A stretch of DNA of 64,000 bases from Amborella trichopoda (taxonomy: Eukaryota; Streptophyta; Magnoliopsida; Amborellales; Amborellaceae): the NCBI RefSeq assembly GCF_000471905.2, contig NW_006494789.1, positions 1,446,808 to 1,510,807 on the forward strand, given 5' to 3'. The notes beneath the pieces were generated by a model. The model was not told the origin of the DNA. It saw only the letters and a program-made list of their open reading frames with translations, and did not search any database. Each line of letters opens with the position of its first letter. Positions within the stretch are counted from its first letter, which is position 1. The position numbers and the translations under genes are program-made. Shown piece by piece: positions 24,371 through 36,760 of the stretch.

Positions 24371-27300
24371 CAATGAGTTGATTATCATGCCTTAGTAAGT
24401 GAAGGCCTAAATTTAATGCAAATTTGATGTATAAGTAGAGCCGGCTCAATGAGACGATGCCACTTGTAGGGCCATTGGGTGTCAAGTACAAAGCTGACTT
24501 GTTCTTTCCCTTGTCCTTACAAAAACTACGAGGAACTCCTTTTCTAAACAATGTTGGTGATCAGAGCATTCTTGGCCTTTTCAAGTATGAACAATTAAGA
24601 TACTTGGGAAATTTTCTAAACCTGGATGAAGAGCAAATGCCATGATTCCTTTCAAAATTTGCCATAACAACCCTCACCTTTAAATTGTATTGGATGGAGT
24701 AGAGATTTTTTGGAGATGGGGTTTTAATGCGTTAGCATCTCATTCCAAGATGGATTTTGGATGCGTATTGGTAATCTCGGTCACCACGATCATGAATATG
24801 AAATAAAAAAGGGGATGGATTTTCAACCTTAAAAGTTGGCTATTTTGAATTTTGTCTTTCGGTTGTTTATTTTAATTATTTGAATATCATTAGATCTGCA
24901 CTATTTCTTGGTATGAAAATGCAGCTAGAGAGACTTTAACATATATTTCAGATCTTGAATCCATCACTAAGATTTTTAAAAGGGAATTGCATGTGAATAT
25001 GTGTGTCTGAGAATACACCATTTTTCCATTTGGGACAAGGATTTTGTGACTCCCATGGTAATATTGCATTTGTCACCTAGGGCTAACAATAGACCAGGCC
25101 AGCTCGGGTCCCGATATGGCTGGCCTAGGCCCGGACCGGGCCTAAGAAGACCTGGCCCAAGTTTTGTGCAGCCAGCCCCTAATGCAATATTGGCCAGACC
25201 AAGCCGGGACTCAGCTGTACTGTAGAAGTAACGTTTACCTGTAACAAAATTCTTAAGGATATAATTTTAATTCTATGTTTGCAGTAAAGGTTATTACAGT
25301 CTATGTAGAAGCATCCTCTACTAGAAAATGTCTTCCCAGCATATGCCCTATAAAAACAATACTTTTTGAAGATTTTTTTGTTCCTCTTAGGTCCTCTCAC
25401 ATAAATATATAAAGTACCTGGTCTCATATAAGATTGAGGCCCTAAACAATCAAATTAAGGCGTACCTAAAAAATTTACATATAATATTGAGGCCCTAAAC
25501 AATCAAATTAAGGCGCACCTAAAAAATTTACTAGAAGAAGTTGGTGTGATGTAAAAAAGCCCTCAAATCGACATTTCAACCTCGACATACATAAATGTTG
25601 AGAAATAATGAAATGCATTATTCGGGGCATCAACTTTCAATATTCTCACTTGTTCATAGATCTGTTTGATTGATGTCATTTTTCAAAATTTAAAGTTTAT
25701 ATAATTAAGGATGAAAATAAATTTCATGCCATCATGAATATTTTTGCAACTGGATAATCATATTTCGATACTATTAAGAGACACACCTTATTTTGATTGT
25801 TTACGGCCTCAGCCTCATACAAACCACACCCATACATTAAGCATTGTCTAATAAACAAAATAATTTGAACACTTCTCTTGATGAGGGATGGACCTATGGT
25901 TACGTCATGTAATTTTGGATATTTTAGTGTTAATTGTTAAATTAGTGTGTGATATGACCCACTTTCACTTTTTTATGATTTGAGAAAATATTTGCTTTGT
26001 AAAAAATCAATGGTTTCTTGTTGTATTTTTTAACTTTAATTTGGATATGGTCAATTCTTTCTTTGTCACTCGTGCTAATTTTAGGCCAGTTGTTCTGTGA
26101 AAACAATGTGTCCACGGGCCCTTTGTAGAAAATGAAAATTTCTTATACACATATCTCTCTCGCTGCCATTATGGGTCATAACCAGTGATTTAAAAAATGT
26201 TAGGTCGGTACGGAATCATCCGGTTTGATTCGAAATCGGAAACCCCATTCCAATTCTGTATATATGAAGGAATCGGTGGTTATGCACTGTAAAACGACAA
26301 TTCTCTACAATAAAACGGCAATTTGGACTGCTAATTCATCAATCTGAACTGGGTTTTGGCCACTTCACAGTTATTTTTATGAGTTTTTTGCCTATTCACT
26401 GTTCCTTTTTTTCACATGGTAAAAACGGCGAGCCGATTCACCGATCCATTTTTGGGGTGCCCAATCTAGGTCACCTATCCGATTTCTAAATCACTAGTCA
26501 TAACCATTTTACTCTCATTTTTTTCATTGTTATTTCTATATGTGAACTTTTGCTAGCTCGTCTCTCTTATTTTATCCCACATGGTTTTTCTATCCTCCAA
26601 ACATTTGAAAATTTCATACTTTAATTGTTTAATCATGGTTGTTTCTTCTCTTTTATTACTTTCTTATGCTTTCAGTCTATTCATTTATTACCAAGCCAAA
26701 TAGAGAAGAATTAAAAGAAGAAAAGCGTTGTAAACAAAAAGCCAAGAATCCCTAGGCCTTGACCCAACCAACGCAAACCGGCCATTCCTACTAGGATCTG
26801 TGGGCTATTGAGACTTGTTCTTCTCTAAGCCAAACTGCTAATGAAGCTTGTATAAGTAATTAGCGCACAGTGGTGTAAGATGTGCAAATTATTTTAATTG
26901 TAGATTAGGATCCTATGAGATTCATTAGAGGCTGCCCCAATCAACCTTGTCCTAGCTGGGGTTTAGATGCTAGTTCAAAGGGTATAATTATTCTTGTTTA
27001 ACTCATCTCTTGTCCACTACACAATCTTACAATGTATGAGACAAAAGCATTGTGTTCATTGCTAAGCTGAGTATGGGAGAACCATGATGCCCAGAGAGAG
27101 AGAGAGAGATAGAGAGAGTAAAGGGTAAATTCCTTTTGCTAAATCTAGGATGATTTATTCTAGGGTGAATAAGGTGCCCTCCATATATTATATAAATAAG
27201 GCGCGTGTCTAGATTTTGCTAGAAAATGTAGTTTATAGCTTGAAAATTCATGTTCAACTTTAATTATGAAATTTAAAATTTCAAAAGGGGTACAGCTCAA

Positions 27301-29373
27301 ATAGATCTATACACATGAAAATCTTACAAACATGCGGCCTAAATAACTTGTGACAATATGCATTATTTTTAGGACTTGATATTTTTTTCTCTTTTTTTTT
27401 TTTTTAATATCTATAGATCACGAGGTTGAAATGATCTATTAAAAGGTTTTGCAACTTCAAAACTTTCATTTCCATTATATTTTTGAGGTACAACTTACTT
27501 TATAGTATGAGATTGCAACCTTGTATTACCCTTTTCTTTTCTAAGGGATAGCTCAAGTAAAGAAGAAAGGAATGGTTCGCCTTGTCGATAAAATTATTTT
27601 TATATTTGGTACATGAATTTTACAGTTATTTTTAGTTGTCAGATGTGAAACTAATGCCTATGATTCTATATAAAAGTTTGAGACAATTTCTTTCATACTC
27701 TGTGTAAATAATTGATACTTTTAGGCAGCCAATTTCGTATTTGATAATTACGGGTGATTATAGCCAATTTCGTATTCAAAAGTAAATTATCTTACTCGAT
27801 TTTGTATTATCGAATAAGAGATTGTGTAAGACCATTTACCGTATTATACTCGTAATCCACAATCACTCAGATGACCCAAAAAGAAGTTTCGGACTCTATC
27901 CCTACCAAAGTCTCAAGTTACATTCAAAAGCAAAATAGATAAAATAAAGAAAGGACTACAAAAAATCATTGTGTGAGGGGAAAAAGTAAGAAAAGATAAA
28001 AATAAAAAATAAAAAAAAATAAAAAAAAGAAGAAAAAAAAAGGAAAAGAAAAGAACGTAGAATCTTTGTGTGAAGAAACATGCCTGATTCAGATACGACT
28101 CAAGAAAATGGAGTTCAAAGGAATGATGTATATCTATGTACTTGTGTGTTCTGACGGGGAATATACTTATAAACCATAAATCCCAATAAGCTTATACCCA
28201 TTTGACAGAAACAACAAAGAATAATAAACTTAACCTGTTTGAGATTTTTTTGAAATTTTATTTTTAGAAAATGACCAAATATTATAACATCCTTAGTAAC
28301 TCAAAGTCCAAATTTTTTATTTTAGGATACTCATTTGCTGATTCTAAAGTAGCCCATCAAAATAAGAAAAGTCTTACCGCATAACTCATCAAAAATTGCA
28401 ATTCAAGCATTGCGAAACTTTTACATCAATTATCTCGGATTCAACATTACGGTTGTAAAAAAAACATAGGATTTCAAGCTCTAAAAATAGTGCATATTTT
28501 AACAAATTGTCCTGACCATCCATTTCATCATAAAAAAAAAGTATTAAAAAATCTACAAGATCTGTACATTTTTTCATCATCTAAACATTTTTTCAACTAA
28601 TTGAAATCGACTACACGAATCATAATCTATCATTATACTATCTTTACATTTTTTGAGTTTCAAATTTTATTATCGAGGTTAAAAATTGATTTTAAAACCA
28701 TTATGGAAATTTTTGTTACCGAAAGTGCTTTCTAAACGAGGATTTGAGGTGACGCTTTATTTGATTTCATAACGCTTAGACCTTAAAGAAAGTTCATCTT
28801 AGAAAGATCGACTTAATGGGCCCGCTTTTGATAGAGTAAAAATATAGCATTCTCATACATGTACAATATAGGTGCACTTTTAGAAAGCCAAAACATTTTA
28901 TGCTCCCCAAGAAACACAGACATTTGTATAGATTGAAATTCAACTCATCAAATTAATTACCATTAAACCTGCCACTCTAGAAATGAACGTCATTATTCTT
29001 TTATTCAAGGCCTAACCTTGAAGTAGATAAGGCGATGAAAAAAAGGGTAACAAAAAAGAGAATGTATATTATTTATGTTTGGTTCGAAAATAAATAAATA
29101 GGTAAATAAAAGTCACCATGACCACTAACTGTTAGCAAAATAAGCAATTGAGGATGTAATACTTTTTTGTTCAAAGTTTTTGGGGGTGTCTCTCTCCTCT
29201 ACCTCAAGTTTCAAAAAAGAAGTCACTCTTAATTAATGTATCAGCAGCACTTAGCTTCACGGTAGACATGGAAAAAAGATACAGATATAGATGTAATCAT
29301 AAAAATCGAAATTCCCACGATATTTTCTGCTCTTTCCTACACCACCCGATAACATGCAGATAGTCTCCTTCAA
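24371..29373. other. Gene-poor stretch of old repeats
   Basis: No gene is recognisable. It contains a GGCC-rich low-complexity patch (25085-25210), a family 1 MITE-like copy (25421-25833), scattered CGGTT/ATCGG-rich fragments (26200-26480), a GA run (27094-27118), and an A-rich tract (27960-28050). Confidence 0.65.
25421..25833. mobile_element. MITE-like repeat, family 1
   Basis: The left end reads GAGGCCCTAAACAATCAAATT, and the right end is its inverse (TTTTGATTGTTTACGGCCTC). The left terminal segment is itself duplicated in tandem (about 25430-25480 and 25484-25535), so one end carries two copies of the terminal motif. Confidence 0.7.
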
Positions 29374-30140
29374 TTAAACAAATATTCCCCAAAAACCCCC
29401 TTTCAATGAAAATATACACACCCTTAACAAGGTACTTAATTCCACAAAATTAGTTGTAACTGTACCAATTAGTCCCTCATAGGATAAAACAATATTTTCA
29501 AAACAATCACGAAAAACGCCACCAATCCCAACTGGACCCGAGTTCCCAAAAAAGCTCCCATCAACTTTTGCGATCCCCCACCCTTCCTTGGCCACCGAGG
29601 GACTTGACCACATAAAAAGTTTGATTAAATGAAGTAACTTGTCATACGGTAAAACAAAACCCTCAAAAGCTCTCCTATTTGTTTCCTTCTAAAATTCCCA
29701 TAGAATGAACCCTTTTGTAATTTTTCATAAGATACCACCAACTTTAACCAAAAAGGAGAACGTGAATTGTGTAACAAAATCAAACAAACTAAGAGGCAGC
29801 ACTAGGAAAACTCTTGCAAAATCCATCAACCAATGCCCAATTCTTGAAGTAAAAGAGCAATGGATCAAAAGATGAACTACTGATTTCCCGCTTGTTCACA
29901 AAATAAACAAATGTTTGGCAAAATCTTACTCATTTTCTAAAAATTATAAAATGTCATGATTTTGTGCTGCGCAACCAGCTAAACAAATACTTGAACTTTA
30001 TGAGGTATTGACCATTTCCAAATTTGAGCAATATTAAGGTAGGATTATATCTATCGATCATGAAAAACAAATTATAGCAAGATTTTACTAAAAAAATTAC
30101 CATCACTTTCAATCTCCCGTACTAACATATCATCCCTCTC
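29374..30140 (-). pseudogene. LINE remnant: reverse transcriptase zinc-finger region and RNase H fragment
   Basis: On the minus strand, 29374-29613 encodes WGIAKVDGSFFGNSGPVGIG then GVFRDCFENIVLSYEG, the RNase H start common in plant L1-type LINEs. Upstream (toward 30140) a frame gives VHLLIHCSFTSRIGHWLMDF and later KITKGFILWEF, the zf-RVT 'left in storage' region that normally precedes it. In-frame stops break the reading. It is a decayed, non-functional fragment. Confidence 0.72.
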
Positions 30141-30597
30141 ATTGTACACTTGTTCAAAGAAAATATGCCATGACTGATATTTTTTTTTCATCTTTTTTTT
30201 ATTGAAGAGTTCAAAACGGGAAAGGACCCTCGACTCATGCTAGAAATAAAACTCAAGATGTTATGTTGTGATACCCCAACACCTTGAGCCCTTAACCTTA
30301 GGCCTTCCTATATCACAAACGTTCGGTTGCACATGTATTGTGAATTTAACAAATTATCAAGTACTTGGATTTTAACAGCTTGCCAACAACTTTCTAACCA
30401 TCAGATGTCAACAATGGATCATAGGAGATAACGTATGAACCCACCAAATAATACGTAGTGATAAATTCCATGTCCCCAATACATTTGCTTTAATGTGCCT
30501 TTTTTTTTTTTTCCCGCTTTTTTTTTTATGGTTTTGCACTTAGAATGTATATATATAGTAATGTAATTATCAAAGGGATAGTATAATATAATATGAT

Positions 30598-30690
30598 ATC
30601 ATTCTTCTTTGTTATAAGGGAATCACAATTACTAATAGTCATTATCATTTTTCTTTGTCATAAGGGAATCACAATTACTAATAATCATTA
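30598..30690. repeat. Tandem duplication, ~48 bp unit
   Basis: TTCTTTGT(T/C)ATAAGGGAATCACAA followed by TTACTAATA occurs twice in succession. Confidence 0.85.
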
Positions 30691-31727
30691 TATGTCAAAT
30701 TGGATGGCTTGAAATATATCACAAAATTTAAGATTTTTTTTTAAAACTTTTGAGTTTAGTCAATAACAAACTCACAATCACTTTAATTGAAATCTGACAA
30801 TAGTGGTTGTTCCTCGTTTCTTTGTATGTTTTAATATCCTAGAAAAAAAATCACGATTGCACACATATCTACCAATTTCTCCATGGCTATATCGATATTA
30901 ATATTTAGTTATTACTTTCTTCTTCTTTTTTTTCTTTTTTACAAATGTTAACCACTTAATTGATGGAAGAAAAGATTACAAAAGATTTACATTATTCGAA
31001 ATTAAAAGCGAAGGTAAAGAAACACATCTCTTGGTTAGTCCATCTGCCAAAGAATTAGCTACACTCCTCTGTTCTAGTAGTATACTCATTTAGTTGATTC
31101 TCAAGCGGGTCATAAATTAATCGTGTGCCTGAACAGCAAGTGTACTACATGGATGACAGCATATACACCTTATTTAAAGAATTTTAAGACATTTTTTGAG
31201 GTATTGATTTTCTGTGATAATTCACAATTTCAACAAATTTAATCGTACTCGAAAGGTTATCGAATATACTCAATAGGTAATTTCACTCATAACTTTTCAT
31301 AAAGCTGCTTTTACTTTATTCAGTCCAGATTTTTCCAGTTAGGTACCATTTGTTTTGGGACAGTAAAGAGCTTATAAGAACTCTCTCTGCCCAAACCAAA
31401 CCAAACCATTGTTTTAAAACTTAATGACTTTCAATCCGGTTCATGTAAATGAAAATCGGTGGGATCCAAACCGATTATGACATAGTATGGGTCTCAACCC
31501 GGTTCCACCTGAACCCTTGTTGTAATTTTTTTTTTTTAAGTTTATCCGATATTTCGTGAAGTGCCATCTAGATCCCTATCCCATAAACTCCTATTTTAAA
31601 TTGAACCTTAATTGAATTGTTTAAAGTTGAAACCTTATAGACACCGCACCCTTACAATAATATCCCAACATTGTAGGGATTGTGGAACAAACTAACTAAT
31701 ACAATACATCCAAATCTATAGAAAGCA

Positions 31728-31840
31728 CAACTAATATTGTACAATGTGATATCCTACTAAATCTCTAACCAATCCCCTCAATACAACTAATATTGTACAA
31801 TGTGATATCCTACTAAATCTCTAACCAATCCCCTCAATAC
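31728..31840. repeat. Near-perfect ~57 bp tandem duplication
   Basis: A unit starting CAACTAATATTGTACAATG and ending CAATCCCCTCAATACA occurs twice with almost no difference, so the duplication is recent. Confidence 0.9.
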
Positions 31841-32836
31841 ATAAGGTGTATACCAAATAAGTGAAAAAATAGTATTATGCAAATATTTTAATTGTAATCT
31901 CATCCAAACAAGCGCTTAGCACTCAACATTTTCAGAATCCCTTACAAACACCAGCTCCATGAATACTCCCAATGTGATGACTATGAACTAAAATGAAGTA
32001 AAGTTGACAATGCAAAAAAAAAACAAAAATTACCACTTTGGTATTGAAAAACTATGTATTTTCCAAATTCATCATCATCATGGTCAAGATTATCAATCCT
32101 CAAGATCCAACAGTGGTATGTAGTTGATACAGGCACCAAACCTCATCCACAAATGAAAATAAATTGTAATAGTTATGAGTGATGACAAATAACATAGTCA
32201 TGGGACTCTTTATTAGTTAGTAAATGGCTAGATGACCAGAGTGGCCAATGGAAAACGGGATCTAGGCCGTGGTCGTTGGTAGGTGGTGTCACATTGTTCT
32301 TTCTTGAGTTTCATTCTCATTTCCCGTTAAAAAAAATAATATGTGTTGGCCCATAATTACTATCACTGGGCAATGCCTATTAATTTTCAAAGAGCAAATA
32401 CCTTCCCAAAATATATAAGAAATGAAAGAAAGAAAAAGGATTCTAATAAGCCTTTTCTTGGGTAAGTTACTTTAGATTAGAAGAAAATGGTAAGATCATC
32501 CAATGGATGTGATTCACCATAGAGTTCTTTCACATAAGAAATTAAAAAAAATAAAAATAGAGAGAACAAACATGATATAATTCGACCCAAAGTTATAAAA
32601 AAGAAAATAAAAAATCCAGACCAATACTCACAAAACTATCACATTAATATAGGCATAATATACAAAGAAAGCTCATGTTCTACTGAGGACACGTCATTAT
32701 TACAAACATCAAACTTTCACACATGACTACAAGCATCACTCGAACACGCACTCCGAGCTTTCCTCGTTTACCTTTTTCCTATAAATCAAGAATACATAAT
32801 GGTTAGTGAATATTTAAAAAAAAAATAAAAAATATA

Positions 32837-33230
32837 TAGAAGTTTCTATAAGGCCTGTGCTCATTGAAAACAAAATAAAAGCTTCACAAAATGGTACAAA
32901 TCTTTCGGATCTATAAACACTTGTTTTTAGGGTAAAATCCATATAATTCGCTACACTATACACTATTTTTAGAGCTTTAAATCCAAAATGTTTTTGCACG
33001 AACATAACGGTCAAGGTGATCGATGTAAAGGTTTTTCAATTCTCAAATTGTAATTTTCAATGAGTTATGACATGAGGCTTTACTTATTTTGATAGAGCTG
33101 CAACCCCATCAAAACATTTTCCAAAAAATAAAAATAAATAATAATATGTGACGTGAGGTTTTACTTATTTCGATAGAGCCGCAACCCTACCAAAATATTT
33201 TCCAAAAACAATTAAATAATAATCCATAAT
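32837..33230. repeat. Dispersed repeat also at 58624-59015
   Basis: It begins AGAAGTTTCTATAAGGC and contains TCTATAAACACTTGTTTTTAG, then ACGGTCAAGGTGATCGATGT. The end block (GAGG.TTTACTTATTT..GATAG then GCAACCC) is duplicated in tandem at 33060-33130 and 33150-33210. Probably a fourth MITE-like family. Confidence 0.55.
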
Positions 33231-33238
33231 TGTTCTAA

Positions 33239-33612
33239 AGGGTGCTTAGGCTCTAAACAATCAAATTAGAACCCACCTTTAAATAATGCGGAGAAATATG
33301 GCTTCAATACCAGAAAGATAGCTTTAAAATACATTTTCATCTTTATTTATAAAGTTTAAAGCTTCAAAAATAATGTAAAATGACATATCGATGAAAATCT
33401 TGAAAATTAACTATAAAAAAATGTATTACAAAATACACTTTTTTCAAATTTTGAAATCCATTTTTTTATCATGTCCATGCATCTTGATGTTGAGAGAATC
33501 GATTTGATGATATATGGACATCCAAACATCAAAACAACCTCTTCTAGTAAATTTTTTGAAGCAGGTTCAAATTTGATTGTTTAGAGCCTCGGCTCTATAT
33601 AAACTTTTCCCT
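33239..33612. mobile_element. MITE-like repeat, family 1
   Basis: The left end has GGCTCTAAACAATCAAATT. The right end has the exact inverse core AATTTGATTGTTTAGAGCC and then TATATAAACTTTTCCC. The ends are well preserved and nothing is coded inside. Confidence 0.72.
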
Positions 33613-34394
33613 GTTTTAAATAACATGTGTTTTTTTTCTTTTTTTTTTTTAATTTCATGCAGCACCTACCTGTCCTATTTTCACCTAAAAAGAGCCACAC
33701 CCAAAATCTAATAATACCATATTTCATTTTAACTATGTTTTTTTGGGTGCCACACCTTCTTGAGGAAAGAATATTATACCCTTTGTGTCCATCTGTTCTA
33801 GCTACCGTCGGATACTGATGATCGACGGTGGGAAGCAACCGAAATCTAGTCAATGCATATCATAGCCAACAGCTGATTGATCTCCTACATCCGTCCATCA
33901 CGAGTAACGAACGGTGATGCCTATGGCATGCCATAAAACATGGCAAATAGCTGGTGTGTATGATCAATAGGGGAATTTATCAAAATACATACAAGAAATA
34001 CTCTATTTATTATTTTACCCGAATATATGTTATTTTTAAGGCTTAATTTTTTATTTTTTATTTTTTTCATAACCATAATGGTCAAGGTGGACATAGTTGA
34101 AGGTTATCGACCGCCGGAACTGCGATTTGCGTGAGCCTTGGGTGAGGCTTTTACTTCTTTAGATCAGGCCTAGACCCTAATTTACCTATTTCCATTGTTA
34201 AATTGTTGAAAAATTAAGTATACTTCGATAAATTTCCCATATATTATATACCTCACAGTGTATACCATAGGCATCCACCATCCAATCCCCATGATCAACG
34301 GTGGAGAACAATTCAACACCCATCATGACGATCTACACTAGCATGGTATAACTATCTTACGCAAAATTGTTAGGAATTGGAGGGCTAGGATTAC

Positions 34395-34712
34395 CTAATC
34401 ACTGTCAGAGCTGCTGCTGCTGCTGCCGCCATCATGCTCGTGGCCAGGCTTCTTCTTCTTCTTCTTCTTCTTCTTCTTCTCCTTCTCCCCATCTCCATGG
34501 ATCTTGTCCCCATCTCCATGGATCTTCTCCTTCACTTTCTCCATGAACCCTTCCTTGTGCTCACCATGCTCCCCATGAGAATGCTCCCCTTCCTTGTGGT
34601 GTTTGAGCTCCTCACCATGTTTGTGCTCCTCACCATGTTTGTGCTCCTCTCCATGCTTCTTGTCTCCACCGATACCAAGCTTCTCCCCAATCTTGTTCAC
34701 AATGGAAGCCAT
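34395..34712 (-). CDS. KS-type dehydrin (HIRD11-like)
   Basis: Dehydrins are intrinsically disordered proteins that protect membranes and enzymes during drying and cold. The KS type is small, rich in His and Lys, and in Arabidopsis (HIRD11) binds metals. This intronless ORF gives 105 residues. It starts MASIVNKIGEKLGIGG, as the family does. Three KHGEEH-like repeats (residues 19-36) and a His/Glu-rich stretch follow, then one K-segment HKEGFMEKVKEKIHG (52-66), a duplicated GDGDKIHGDGEK, a ten-lysine run (79-88) and a C-terminal serine stretch SSSSSSDSD, the S-segment, a known phosphorylation target. A TATA box lies 108 bases upstream. The lysine run is encoded by an (AAG)n microsatellite and may vary in length. 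Confidence 0.94.
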   Translation of the reverse strand: MASIVNKIGEKLGIGGDKKHGEEHKHGEEHKHGEELKHHKEGEHSHGEHGEHKEGFMEKVKEKIHGDGDKIHGDGEKEKKKKKKKKKKPGHEHDGGSSSSSSDSD

Positions 34713-34820
34713 TTCTCTCTCTCTCCCCCTCTAGATGGTTCTCTTTATCTCACTAAGACTGGCGATGGATTCCCCTCTCTTTCTGGTTTTTCTATGTATT
34801 GAATCCTATGCTTTGTGCCC

Positions 34821-34828
34821 TATTTATA
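34821..34828 (-). promoter_or_regulatory. TATA box of the dehydrin gene
   Basis: TATAAATA on the minus strand (in the context CCTATAAATAGGG), 109-116 bases before the start codon. This suits a leader of roughly 75-80 bases. Confidence 0.75.
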
Positions 34829-35493
34829 GGAGTAGGGAGCTGTATCGAGCGTTGATTTAGATATCCGAGTTGGAGAGTTTCGATATTATCTATTCATGTT
34901 TTTATAAAAAATTGTGAATCCTCCTTTTCTTCATAAATGACTCCTCGAGATTTTAGTGCTGATTTACATTTTGATTTTTGTTTAATCAACTCATGAGTTT
35001 TATTATAACTTACTAGTGTGTAATGTTTAATTATAGTAAAAGTATTAAAGAAATTTTTTTAAATAGGATAGAGAAAATTCGCATCCGATGTGAAATTTTA
35101 GCTCGAGTTTGGCATAAAGTTCAAATTTTTTTTTATTTAGACAGATGTTGACATATAACTTTATACCCAATAGTTAAGATCAATTGTGATCATCTTATAT
35201 CGAAAGTAAATGATATTATTGTATATTAAAATAAATTTTTAATAAAAAATTTACAAAACCCTATAAAAAAAAAAAGAGACTTTCTTATCGACGGAGAACC
35301 AAGTTTTTTTTTCTAGCAAACCAAACATGATTTTAGATCTTTTTTTTTATGTACAATTTTCCCATTTTTGATTAGTGAGACAAAATAGAAATTTAGGAGG
35401 TCATAGGCATATGAACGCGACCTTTTTGGGGCGTAGCGATAACGCCGGGCATTCCGCTTTATTTTTTTTGACGGTGACAGCCAAATGCTGATC

Positions 35494-35602
35494 GCCACGT
35501 ATCCGATCCAGCGGACGGTCCGCCGCGGCCCACACGTTACGCGCAAAGATATTCCCGCCAGAAATGTCGTGCCTCATCACGTGGGCACTACTAGAACACG
35601 TG
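35494..35602 (-). promoter_or_regulatory. Cluster of four ABRE/G-box cores upstream of the dehydrin
   Basis: On the minus strand, ACGTG cores occur as ATACGTGGC (35494-35502), GTAACGTGTG (35531-35540), CCACGTGATG (near 35576-35585) and TTCACGTGTT (35595-35604). They lie 780-890 bases upstream of the dehydrin start, in a local GC-rich island (35400-35660). ABRE cores bind bZIP factors of the ABA response. The link to this gene is inferred. Confidence 0.5.
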
Positions 35603-36760
35603 AATGCTTTAAATAACGGATAAAATTCAGTACGGAAGTCGGTAAATTTCCCCGAATCCAAATTTGACAGGTGGATTGTTCTTGTCTTGAAAATAATGAC
35701 CCGTGGACAATGCGTACATCTTCACATGTGGGCAATTATAGAGCATGAATTCTATGCTCCCGCGGGAGCACTTAATGTTTACACCCTCGGACATAAGACT
35801 AACTTGTCGGTAGCGCAGTTCAAAATTTTTATTAGAATGATTTCGTTTTCATGCTCAAATATCCTCAAATTGATCATCTTAACCTTAATATATATAGACA
35901 TAAAATTTCGTTATAAGATGTTGTTTTGATGATCAAATATCTTCAAATTAGTCACCTGAACCTCAACATGTATAGATATGAGAAAATAAATAAATTTTAA
36001 ATTTTAAAAATAATGCATCTTGTAAACCATTTTTTTACCCTCAATTTTCGAGGTTTTCAAATTTATAGATATATTGGATCTACACTATTTTTTAAGCTTT
36101 CAATTTTATAAATAGAGATAGACAATATATTTTTAAAGCTATGACAAGGATTTTTAGTATTGAAACTACATTTCGGGATACTATTCAAATGAGTGTTTTA
36201 TTTTGATTGTTTAGAACCCTTTGTATCCTATTTTTTTATTTAAAATTTTAAAAGTACCTACAATTTACTTGAAGATTATATGTAAAAATTGGAGTTTGAA
36301 TTTTTTTAAAAGTAATAATCAAAATAATCACCATTAAATTTGACACATATCTCTAAAAATATTGTGTGAGACTTAATTTTTTTAGAGATTTGTGTCAAAT
36401 TTAATCGTGATCCTTGAGTCCTACACACATAGATATGGGAAGGGTCGCATGAGATCATTACTCATTTTTTAATACTTAAATCTCACCCTGCTAAAAAAAA
36501 AAATTTTAAATAGTTTCTATTTAGTCTTGAAGCACCATTATCCTGAGGCCCTCAAAGAATGTAATCTTAATTTATTTATTTTTATGAGTTCCCAATCTTC
36601 TCTCTGAGAAAATCTAAACTAGGAGTATGTTTAAGACACTTCAACCCAAATCCACACGCAATGAAAATTTTCTAAGTTGCATTCTCTATTTGCTCGAGAA
36701 AAATAATTCTTGAATATTTATTGTATAGAAACTATCTAATTTTTGAAGAATAAGATTTAA

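Larger units (their letters stand above)
30141..34394. other. Gene-poor stretch with tandem duplications and MITE-like copies
   Basis: No gene seen. It holds short tandem duplications (30598-30690, 31728-31840), a dispersed repeat at 32837-33230 that recurs at 58624-59015, a family 1 MITE-like copy (33239-33612) and related fragments (34010-34180). Confidence 0.65.

Noticed and set aside
26200-26480. CGGTT/ATCGG-rich stretches (also 6320-6420, 11920-12040, 31430-31530, 49670-50190) as a repeat family
   Set aside because: They look alike in style, but I could not align shared ends, so I did not call an element.
35401-35661. 86-codon minus-strand ORF in the GC-rich island
   Set aside because: No domain or splice context; the composition suits a regulatory island better.
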